Source: Streptomyces taklimakanensis | GTDB taxonomy: Bacteria > Actinomycetota > Actinomycetes > Streptomycetales > Streptomycetaceae | Length of the DNA stretch: 64,000 nt | Direction of reading: 5' to 3' | NCBI RefSeq assembly: GCF_009709575.1 | Contig: NZ_WIXO01000001.1 | Span: forward strand, 5,024,001-5,088,000 | In this document: in pieces, positions 57,880 through 64,000 of the stretch | Position numbering within the stretch: position 1 is the first letter of the stretch | Layout: each line of letters starts with the position of its first letter | Program-made: the position numbers and the translations under genes | The notes under the pieces: model-generated | The model's database searches: none | What the model was told of the DNA's origin: nothing | What the model saw: only the letters and a program-made list of their open reading frames with translations

Positions 57880-59417
57880 GCGAACTTCCCTCCGACCACG
57901 AGTCGTACTGGCTGGCCACCGCCCCCGTCACCCCCTCGGTGACCCACCCGCCGCTGGAGTCCGACAGCGAGACCGACACCGACGTGGTGGTCGTCGGCGG
58001 CGGCATCGCAGGCCTGAGCACCGCCTGGGAGATCGCCCGCGCCGGGCACCGGGTCACCGTCGTGGAGGCCGACCGGATCGCCGCCGGGGTGACGGGGCAC
58101 ACCACCGCCAAGGTGACCGCCCAGCACGCCCTGATCTACGACGACCTGCGGCGCGAGCACGGCGCCGACGGCGCCCGGATGTACGCGCTCTCCCAACAGG
58201 ACGCCATCGGGCACCTGGCGGCCACGGCCGAGGAGTTGGGCGTCGACTGCGAGCTGGAGCGTGTCCCGGCCTACACCTGGGCCGAGTCCGAGGAGCAGGA
58301 CGCCAAGGTCCGTGCCGAGGCCGAGGCCGCCGCCGAGGCCGGACTGCCCGCCTCCTACGTGACCGAGACCGGACTGCCCTTCCCGGTGCGCGGCGCGGTG
58401 CGGGTGGAGGACCAACTCCAGTTCCACCCGCGCAAGTACCTGCTGGCCCTCGCCGAGGACCTGGTGCGGCGCGGCGGGCGGATCGCCGAGCGCACCCGGG
58501 TGGTCGGCCTGGAGGAGGGCGAACCGTGCAAGGTGACCGCCGAGAACGGCGCGACCGTCACCGCGCGCGCCGTCGTCGTCGCCACCCACTACCCCGTCTT
58601 CGACCGGGCCCTGCTCTTCTCCCGCCTGGAACCGCACCGCGAACTCGTCGTCGCCGCGGCCGTCCCCGCCGACCAGGACCCGGCCGGCATGTACATCACT
58701 CCGGAGGACAACACCCGCTCGGTGCGCACCGCGCCCTACGGCGACGGCCGGCGGCTGCTCATCGTCACCGGCGAGAAGTTCCTCCCCGGCACCGCCGACG
58801 TCCCCGAGCGCTTCGCCCGACTGGCGGCCTGGGTGGCCGAGCGCTTCCCCGACGCCCACGTCGTGCACCGCTGGGCCACCCAGGACAACAGCACCACCGA
58901 CCGCGTCCCCTACATCGGCCCCTTCCACCCCGGCGCGCGGCACACCTACGTCGCCACCGGCTTCGGCGGCTGGGGGATGAGCAGCGGTGTGCTCGCGGGC
59001 CGGCTGCTGGCCCGGTACGCCACCGGCGGTGAACTCCCGGCCTGGGCGAAGCTGTACGACCCCCGGCGGACGCCCGGCTTCCGCGAGGCGCCCTCACTGT
59101 TCGGGCTCCAGGCGACCGTGGCCAGGCACTTCGTCGGCGACCGACTGCGCCCCTCCCACGTCGACTCCACCGACGACATCGACCCCGGCAGCGGCGCGGT
59201 CGTACGGGTCGGCGGACGCCGCTGCGCCGTGCACCGCGACGACGAGGGTCGGCTGCACGCCGTCTCCGCCCGCTGCACGCACCTGGGGTGCCTGGTGCAC
59301 TTCAACCACGCGGAGCGGGCCTGGGAGTGCCCGTGCCACGGTTCGCGCTTCGCGCCCGACGGCACGGTGCTCCAGGGGCCGGCGAACCGCCCGCTGGAGC
59401 CGCGCGACCTCGGGTGA
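57876..59417 (+). CDS. FAD-dependent oxidoreductase with C-terminal Rieske domain
   Basis: A 513-residue fusion. The N-terminal DAO-type FAD domain has VVVVGGGIAGLSTAWEIARAGHRVTVVEAD and, near residue 370, ATGFGGWGMSSGVLAG. The C-terminal Rieske [2Fe-2S] domain has CTHLGC and CPCHGSRF. The Rieske centre probably passes electrons to or from FAD. No transmembrane segment is evident. The GTG start overlaps the DUF5709 stop, so the pair is one operon under a sigma-B-type promoter. The substrate is unknown; amine or amino-acid oxidation is the family norm. Confidence 0.9.
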   Translation: MSELPSDHESYWLATAPVTPSVTHPPLESDSETDTDVVVVGGGIAGLSTAWEIARAGHRVTVVEADRIAAGVTGHTTAKVTAQHALIYDDLRREHGADGARMYALSQQDAIGHLAATAEELGVDCELERVPAYTWAESEEQDAKVRAEAEAAAEAGLPASYVTETGLPFPVRGAVRVEDQLQFHPRKYLLALAEDLVRRGGRIAERTRVVGLEEGEPCKVTAENGATVTARAVVVATHYPVFDRALLFSRLEPHRELVVAAAVPADQDPAGMYITPEDNTRSVRTAPYGDGRRLLIVTGEKFLPGTADVPERFARLAAWVAERFPDAHVVHRWATQDNSTTDRVPYIGPFHPGARHTYVATGFGGWGMSSGVLAGRLLARYATGGELPAWAKLYDPRRTPGFREAPSLFGLQATVARHFVGDRLRPSHVDSTDDIDPGSGAVVRVGGRRCAVHRDDEGRLHAVSARCTHLGCLVHFNHAERAWECPCHGSRFAPDGTVLQGPANRPLEPRDLG

Positions 59418-59456
59418 CCACCGCTCCCACCGCCCGGTGAGGCGGCCGCCGCGGAC

Positions 59457-60881
59457 TCAGATGCGGACGCCCTTGCCCCGCAGGTAGGCCAACGGGTCGA
59501 TGTCGGAGCCGTAGCCGGGACCGGTGCGGACCTCGAAGTGCAGGTGCGGGCCGGTGCTGTTGCCGGTGGAGCCCGAACGTCCCAGCCGCTGGCCCGCGTT
59601 GACCTGCTGTCCCGGCCGCACCGAGATCGCGGACAGGTGGGCGTACTGGCTGTAGCGGCCATCGGTGTGCCGGACGACGACCTGGTACCCGTACGCGCCG
59701 CCCCAACCGGCCGAGACCACCTGTCCGCGAGCGACGGCCTGCACCGAGGTGCCGGTGGACACGGGGAAGTCGACGCCCGTGTGGTAACCGCTGGACCAAC
59801 TGCCGCCCGACTGCCGGTACGCGGTGCTGGGGCCGACGCCGCTGACGGGCGCGGTGTAGACCGGTGAGGCCGCCTTCTCCTGCGACCGGGCCTCGGCCTT
59901 CGGTTCGGCCTTTGGTTCGGGCTTGGGCTTGGCCTCGGGCTTGGGCTTGGCGTCGGCCTGGGCGCGGATCTTCTCCCGGGGCTCGGGGGCTCCCTCCGTC
60001 TCGGCCTTGGGCTTCGTCTCGGCCTTGGGCTTCGCCTCGACCTTGGGCTCGGCCTCGGCCTTCGGTTCGGCCTTCGGTTCGGCCTTCGGCTCGGCCTTCG
60101 GTTCGGCCTTGGGCTGGGGCTTGGTCTCGGCCTCCGTACCGGCGGCGGCCCGTCGGTCCGGTTCCGTCCGCGCCGCTCCGCCGTCCTGCAGCCGGAGCCG
60201 CTGACCGGGGAAGATCAGGTCCGGGTCCTCGCCCACGACCGTGCGGTTGCGCTCGTACAGGGACTGCCATCCGCCGCGGAGGTCGTGGTCGTCGGCGATC
60301 CCGAAGAGCGTGTCGCCACTGGCCACCACGTGTGTCCGGGCCGAGTCGTCGGGGCGTTCGTCGGGCCCCTCCGATCCGTTCGCGGCCGGGGCGGCGTGCT
60401 TCCCGCTCGTCTTCCCCGCGGCCTTCTCGGTACGGGGGGTCCCACGGGGAACGTCGGCCTGTTCGACGGTCGGGGAAGCGGTGTGCGCCCCCGTGCCCTG
60501 GTGCTTCCAGGTCAGCCCGGCCCGGGTGGAACACACCGGCCAGGCCGTGGGGCCCTGGCCGTCCAGGACGCGCTCGGCGACGGCCACCTGCTCGTCCTTG
60601 GTGGCGAGGTCGGCGCGCGGGGCGTACTCCGTGCCGCCGAATTCCTGCCAGGTGCTCTGTTTGAACTGTAATCCGCCGTAGAAACCGTTTCCGGTGTTGA
60701 TATTCCAGTTTCCGCTGCTCTCGCAGGCCGCGACCTTGTTCCAGATCTCCTCCGGCGTGGCGTGGGCGGCGCCGGCGCCGATCAACGGGAGGGCGATTCC
60801 CGCGCCTCCCGCGGTGACGGACAGCGATGCGCGCGAGACCGCGTTGGGTTTGTAGCGGCGATGACGTCCTCGTCCGGCCAC
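59457..60881 (-). CDS. Rpf-like transglycosylase, LysM and M23 peptidase fusion
   Basis: A 474-residue secreted wall hydrolase. A signal peptide (to about ATA near 40) is followed by a transglycosylase-like Rpf domain (WNKVAACESSGNWNI, catalytic Glu in CESSG). Next come a linker, a LysM motif (VASGDTLFGIADDHDLRGGW...FPGQRL), and a long KxExKPKAEP repeat region (about 240-335). The C-terminal M23 metallopeptidase domain has HTGVDF and HLHFEV as zinc ligands. It combines glycan-strand and cross-link cleavage, as in germination or growth resuscitation. The GTG start has GGGAGGG upstream. Confidence 0.92.
   Translation of the reverse strand: MAGRGRHRRYKPNAVSRASLSVTAGGAGIALPLIGAGAAHATPEEIWNKVAACESSGNWNINTGNGFYGGLQFKQSTWQEFGGTEYAPRADLATKDEQVAVAERVLDGQGPTAWPVCSTRAGLTWKHQGTGAHTASPTVEQADVPRGTPRTEKAAGKTSGKHAAPAANGSEGPDERPDDSARTHVVASGDTLFGIADDHDLRGGWQSLYERNRTVVGEDPDLIFPGQRLRLQDGGAARTEPDRRAAAGTEAETKPQPKAEPKAEPKAEPKAEPKAEAEPKVEAKPKAETKPKAETEGAPEPREKIRAQADAKPKPEAKPKPEPKAEPKAEARSQEKAASPVYTAPVSGVGPSTAYRQSGGSWSSGYHTGVDFPVSTGTSVQAVARGQVVSAGWGGAYGYQVVVRHTDGRYSQYAHLSAISVRPGQQVNAGQRLGRSGSTGNSTGPHLHFEVRTGPGYGSDIDPLAYLRGKGVRI
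59890..60125. repeat. Short tandem repeats coding a Lys-Pro-Glu-Ala linker
   Basis: Repeated six- to twelve-base units (GGCCTTCGGTTC and variants on the plus strand) encode the PKAEPKAE-type linker between LysM and M23. Length is likely to vary between strains. Confidence 0.8.
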
Positions 60882-61193
60882 GGCCGGTCCCTCCCCTTAC
60901 GCCGTAAGCCGGCGCTCCGTCAGTTGAGCATTCAGAGAATTCCGTTGGCGAGCGCGCCAAAGATAGACGCGCCCGTCACATTCCGGCAAGGGTCGGCCTT
61001 TGTCGTTCACGGTGGGAAGCCGGGCGGCGGCGCGCCCCGGCGCACGGAGGCGCACGGGACGTGGAAACGGAGAGAACGCCACGGGAAGCGGCGGGAAGCC
61101 GGAGAAACGGCCGGAAACGGAAAGGAACTCGGGATTCCGTCGCGGTGGTGCCCCGCCCGGTCCCCGTCGTGCGTCGGTCCGGTCCGTGCCGCC
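60882..61193 (-). promoter_or_regulatory. Upstream region of the Rpf-LysM-M23 gene
   Basis: About 310 bases without a gene. On the minus strand TTGCCG (60984-60989) and TATCTT (60960-60965) with an 18-base spacer form a candidate promoter. A dyad CTTAC-GCC-GTAAG (60896-60908) abuts the ribosome-binding site and could occlude it. No clear c-di-AMP riboswitch, known for some rpf genes, was recognised. Confidence 0.4.
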
Positions 61194-62072
61194 TCACCCC
61201 AGCAGCGCCTCCATGGCCTCGGCCGCGGAGACCGCCGCGTCGCCGCAGCAGTTGTTGAACAGCACGTGGACCCGTCCGGTCCGCTCCGCCAGAGCCCGGA
61301 TCCGCGGAACCCACTCGGTCAGTTCCTCCTTGGTGTAGCGGTGCCGGTAGGCGTCCTCCTTCCCGCCCGTGCCCCAGTGCGGGCTGCGTCCGTGGAACCG
61401 GACGACCGACAGTTCCGGTGTGGTCGCGACGGCCACCGGCGGCACGGAGGACGGCAGGTCCCGGGCGGTGTCCACCGCCACCAGCGCGGCCCCGTGCCGC
61501 TCGGCGAGCGCGGCCGTGCCGGCGCGCCGTTCGGACGCGTACCACCGTGGGTCCCGGAACTCCACCGCCGTGCGCAGACCGAGCGCGCCCGCGCGTTCCA
61601 GACAGTCCGACACGAACTCCTCCGCCGCGGGGCCGGGGCGGAGCGTCGGCGGGAACTGCGTCAGCACCGCGCCCAGCCGTCCCGCCGTCCGCAACGGCTC
61701 CAGCGCCTCCGAGAAGCGCCGCCACACCTCGTCCACGGTGGTGGGCGGCAGCGAGTCGGCCCGCACCCGCGCGTTCGGCGGCCCGGCCGGGCGCAGCGGC
61801 GCGGGCAGCGATCCGATCCGGGTGGGGTGACCGGTGAGCAGGGAGAACGCCTTGACGTCGAAGACGAAGCCGGGGGGCGTGCGCTCCGCCCACAGTGCGC
61901 TGTTGCGTCTGCTGGGCAGTCCGTAGTAGGTGGCGTCGACCTCCACCAGCGGGAACCGTCCGGCGTAGTGCCGGAGCCGGCCCTCGGCCCCCCTGGCGGA
62001 AGGGGGGTACCAACCGCCGGCGACCAGCGCGGAGTCCGTCCACGAGCAGGTGCCCACCAGAATGCTTCCCAT
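61194..62072 (-). CDS. DUF72 family protein
   Basis: A 292-residue TIM-barrel-like DUF72 protein. It starts GSILVGTCSWTDSALVAGGWYP and contains VEVDATYYGLPSRRN, LGAVLTQFPPTLRP, VEFRDPRWY, and VHVLFNNCCGDAAVSAAEAM. These are the conserved DUF72 blocks (an enzyme-like pocket of unknown activity). ATG 62072 is the conserved start. No ribosome-binding site is evident; the mRNA may have a very short leader. Confidence 0.88.
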   Translation of the reverse strand: MGSILVGTCSWTDSALVAGGWYPPSARGAEGRLRHYAGRFPLVEVDATYYGLPSRRNSALWAERTPPGFVFDVKAFSLLTGHPTRIGSLPAPLRPAGPPNARVRADSLPPTTVDEVWRRFSEALEPLRTAGRLGAVLTQFPPTLRPGPAAEEFVSDCLERAGALGLRTAVEFRDPRWYASERRAGTAALAERHGAALVAVDTARDLPSSVPPVAVATTPELSVVRFHGRSPHWGTGGKEDAYRHRYTKEELTEWVPRIRALAERTGRVHVLFNNCCGDAAVSAAEAMEALLG

Positions 62073-62085
62073 GTCCGAGGGGTAC
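62060..62085 (+). promoter_or_regulatory. Sigma-B-like promoter candidate for the acidic small protein
   Basis: GAAT-N16-GGGTAC overlaps the divergent DUF72 start. The GGGTACCC is palindromic, so a minus-strand promoter (GGAT-N15-GGGTAC) for DUF72 is equally possible. Confidence 0.3.
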
Positions 62086-62188
62086 CCGCGCGACGTCGCC
62101 GGATCCGTCCCGGATCGCCGGCGGCGGGGGTCCCGGAGCGCTCGGAGGCTCCCGGGGCCCCGGAAGCACTCAGGAGAGGAGCGCGGCC

Positions 62189-62614
62189 ATGGCCGGAGAG
62201 GACATCGGCACCACGGGCGACGGTTCGGACAGGGAACGACGGGCCCGCGAGATCGCGGAGGAGGCGGAGCGGACCCGGAACCCCGGGAACGCCACGTACG
62301 GCCCCGGCGACGAACTGCCCGAGAGCGGCGAGGACATGGGGACGGGCGAGGACCACTGGAAACCCGGCAGCGCCGAGGACCCCGCCCCGTCCCCGCTGGG
62401 CAAGGGCGACACCCACGCGGTGGCCAGTGACGACGTGGAACAGCCGGAGATCGCCGCGGGACCGACCGCCGGGATGCAGCCGGGCGAGACGGTGGAACGC
62501 GGTCCCTGGATCCCGCCGGTGGAGGTGGATCCGCCGAAGGGCGGCGATCTGCCCCGTGACGCGGCGGGGGAGCCGGAAGCGGTGCGCCGGCAGAAGGAGG
62601 AGGGCGGCCCCTGA
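62189..62614 (+). CDS. Acidic disordered small protein
   Basis: A 141-residue hydrophilic protein rich in Gly, Glu, Asp and Pro with an N-terminal charged helix (DRERRAREIAEEAERTRNPG). No membrane segment or motif. GAGAGG precedes ATG 62189. Resembles stress-induced hydrophilic proteins; family not recognised. Confidence 0.7.
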   Translation: MAGEDIGTTGDGSDRERRAREIAEEAERTRNPGNATYGPGDELPESGEDMGTGEDHWKPGSAEDPAPSPLGKGDTHAVASDDVEQPEIAAGPTAGMQPGETVERGPWIPPVEVDPPKGGDLPRDAAGEPEAVRRQKEEGGP

Positions 62615-62690
62615 CCGTCCTTTGGCAGCCGGTCGGCCCCGCGCACGGTGGGGCGGAGGAACGACCGGGAGCGGCGGGAGGGGGACGGAG

Positions 62691-62726
62691 CCGGGGCCGG
62701 CGGAGAGGAGGCTCCGCCGGCCCCGG
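62691..62726. terminator. Bidirectional terminator hairpin
   Basis: A 15-base perfect stem (62691-62705 with 62712-62726) with a 6-base loop lies between the acidic-protein gene and the convergent chaplin. Confidence 0.82.
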
Positions 62727-62791
62727 GCCGGTTCCCGCCGGACGGCGACGGTCGGGGGAAGGGCTCCGCCGCCGTCCGAGCAGGTCGTGGG

Positions 62792-63031
62792 TCAGCGGTT
62801 GACGCAGATGTTCCCGAAGGCCGGGTTCAGCGCACCGATGACGTTGATGCTGTTGCCGCAGACGTTGACCGGCACGTGGATCGGAACCTGGACCACGTTG
62901 CCGCTCAGGACGCCAGGGGAACCGACGGCCGTGCCCCTGGCACCGCTGTCGGCCGACGCGATCCCCGCGCCACCGAGGACCATGGTGCAGCCGACGGCGG
63001 CGAGGGCGGTGGCCTTGGCGATACGGCTCAT
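62792..63031 (-). CDS. Short chaplin (hydrophobic aerial-hypha coat protein)
   Basis: A 79-residue secreted amyloid surfactant. The Sec signal peptide is MSRIAKATALAAVGCTMVLGG, cleaved around ASADS. The chaplin domain has VQVPIHVPVNVCGNSINVIG and ends FGNICVNR, with the two cysteines of ChpD/F/G/H-type short chaplins (ChpE lacks them). It coats aerial hyphae and spores. ATG 63031 has AAAGGAG at 7 bases. A BldN-like promoter lies upstream. Confidence 0.95.
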   Translation of the reverse strand: MSRIAKATALAAVGCTMVLGGAGIASADSGARGTAVGSPGVLSGNVVQVPIHVPVNVCGNSINVIGALNPAFGNICVNR

Positions 63032-63070
63032 CGCCGTTCTCCTTTCGGGTCGTGAGTGGATCACCCTGTC

Positions 63071-63098
63071 CCAACGACACCGGCGGACACCGGATACG
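63071..63098 (-). promoter_or_regulatory. BldN-type (ECF sigma) promoter for the chaplin
   Basis: On the minus strand CGTATC (63093-63098), 16 bases, CGTTGG (63071-63076). The Streptomyces sigma-BldN consensus, from memory, is CGTAAC-N16-CGTTGA, so each hexamer matches five of six with exact spacing. Transcription would start about 33 bases before the ATG. Confidence 0.65.
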
Positions 63099-63309
63099 CA
63101 TGATCACTCGATAGGCTTATCCGGATCACCGTTCCGGCGTTCTTCCTGGGCCGGACGGCTCCGTGCCGGTGGCGCCCCGCCCCGGTGTCCCCCTTGTCGA
63201 TCACACACTCGGCGCAACCCCCCGCGCGTCTCCCACGGAGGGGGCTCGCCCGTCTGTCATGGTTTGCTCCGGTTTGGTTGGCTTGGTTGGTGTCGATCGG
63301 AGAAGATCC

Positions 63310-64000
63310 ATGCGTGTTTCCCTGGGGCTCACCGGCCGAGGAGTGCTGTGCGCCCTGGCGTCAGCGACCCTGGCGATGACGCTGCCGCCGACCGCGGCCG
63401 CGCCGGCTCCCGGCGAGGCGCCGCGCGTCCCGTTCGCGGAGCGCTACCGCGCCACCTTGCACGGTGGCGTCGCGCGCGCCGCCAACTCCGCCGCCACCTG
63501 TCTGGAGCCCGCCACCGCCGCCGCGCCGTCCTGCGCCGCGGCCCGCGGCGGCACCGCGACGGGGGACAACGGCGACTACGAGATGACGTACGTCGACGTC
63601 GACGACGACCCCAACACCTACAACTCCAGCCGCGCCGAACTGCGTCTGCCCGCCGGGGCACGCGTCACCCACGCCAGGCTGTACTGGGGCGGCAACCTCC
63701 GGGTCGGCGAACAGAAGGACCCGCAGGACAACGGACGGGTGCTGCTCGCGGAGGAGGGCGGCCGGTACAAGGAGGTCCTCGCCGACACCGTCGTCGGGCA
63801 CCGCCGCACCGACGTCATGGACGGCTACTCCGCCTCGGCCGACGTCACCCACATCGTCGCGCACTCCGGCGGCGGCACCTACACCGTCGGCCAGCTCAAC
63901 GTCGCCAAGGGCCACAGCGCCGCGGGGGCCTGGGGCGGCTGGACGCTGGTGGCCGCCTACGAGCACCCCGACGAGCCCCTGCGGCACGTGGTCCTCGTGG
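63310..64000 (+). CDS. Secreted surface protein, 5' part (truncated by window end)
   Basis: An open frame from ATG 63310 to the end of the window, 230 codons with strong coding bias and no stop. GGAGAAG precedes the start. The signal peptide is MRVSLGLTGRGVLCALASAT, cleaved near AAPAPG. The mature part has a beta-rich look (YVDVDDDPNTYNSSRAELRLP, ARVTHARLYWGGNL, TYTVGQLNVAKG, WGGWTLVAAYEHP) like the N-terminal module of DUF11/fimbrial-type secreted proteins of actinobacteria. It is divergent from the chaplin gene. Confidence 0.75.
   Translation, partial: MRVSLGLTGRGVLCALASATLAMTLPPTAAAPAPGEAPRVPFAERYRATLHGGVARAANSAATCLEPATAAAPSCAAARGGTATGDNGDYEMTYVDVDDDPNTYNSSRAELRLPAGARVTHARLYWGGNLRVGEQKDPQDNGRVLLAEEGGRYKEVLADTVVGHRRTDVMDGYSASADVTHIVAHSGGGTYTVGQLNVAKGHSAAGAWGGWTLVAAYEHPDEPLRHVVLV

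Noticed and set aside
60882..61193. c-di-AMP (ydaO-type) riboswitch upstream of the Rpf-domain gene
   Set aside because: Expected for some Streptomyces rpf genes, but I could not find the conserved helices and the likely leader is too short; a covariance search would settle it.
1..64000. Mobile elements, CRISPR arrays, tRNA or rRNA genes
   Set aside because: No transposase or integrase motifs, no regularly spaced direct repeats with unique spacers, and no recognisable tRNA or rRNA sequence were seen.

Overview
The window is chromosomal DNA from a Streptomyces or a very close relative. Base composition and third-codon GC are very high. Genus hallmarks include a chaplin gene with a BldN-like promoter, a conservon (cvnA-E) with a CYP157-type P450, a GGDEF-EAL protein, many Streptomyces-typical DUF families, ATGA/GTGA start-stop overlaps, and rare TTA (bldA) codons confined to a few genes. 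I see no rRNA, tRNA, CRISPR array, transposase or phage gene.

Layout. 0.4-4.9 kb: squalene operon (hpnC-hpnD-hpnE plus a polyprenyl diphosphate synthase) with no hopene cyclase beside it. 4.9-6.6 kb: tyrosine phosphatase and an AlkB-like dioxygenase. 6.6-12.7 kb (minus): a conservon extended by a second P450 and a crotonase; three of its genes carry TTA codons. 13.2-15.5 kb: a two-subunit transketolase divergent from a SoxR-type regulator, with a MerR-style operator between them. 15.6-20.8 kb: DUF3140, a c-di-GMP enzyme, a SAM methyltransferase, and DUF8129, DUF2267 and ChaB-like small proteins. 21.6-24.3 kb: an ABC transporter operon with two unfamiliar membrane proteins.

24.3-36.3 kb (minus): eleven tightly coupled genes encoding an ADP-heptose pathway (GmhA, HldE, GmhB), seven glycosyltransferases and a carbamoyltransferase. 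They are flanked by a UDP-glucuronate-decarboxylase-like gene and a pyruvyltransferase-like gene. This looks like a complete assembly line for a heptose-containing, carbamoylated envelope glycan and is the best candidate for an under-described system here.

38.9-47.5 kb: an SDR epimerase, small membrane and zinc-binding proteins, and the Mrp Na+/H+ antiporter operon (A and B fused). 47.7-62.6 kb: gamma-glutamyltransferase followed by a stress/redox block: Zn-alcohol dehydrogenase, methyltransferase, CDGSH protein, haem-oxygenase-like diiron protein with a YbdK ligase, hemerythrin, ferritin-like protein, and DUF5709 with a Rieske-FAD oxidoreductase. Six promoters in this half share an exact GTTT-N15-GGGTAC layout, the sigma-B-type stress promoter, and most stand as divergent pairs. 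After that come an Rpf-LysM-M23 wall hydrolase, a DUF72 protein, an acidic small protein, the chaplin, and the 5' part of a secreted protein cut by the window end.

The genes are mostly concerned with cell-surface assembly, isoprenoid lipid, developmental signalling (conservon, c-di-GMP, chaplin, bldA codons) and osmotic/oxidative stress.
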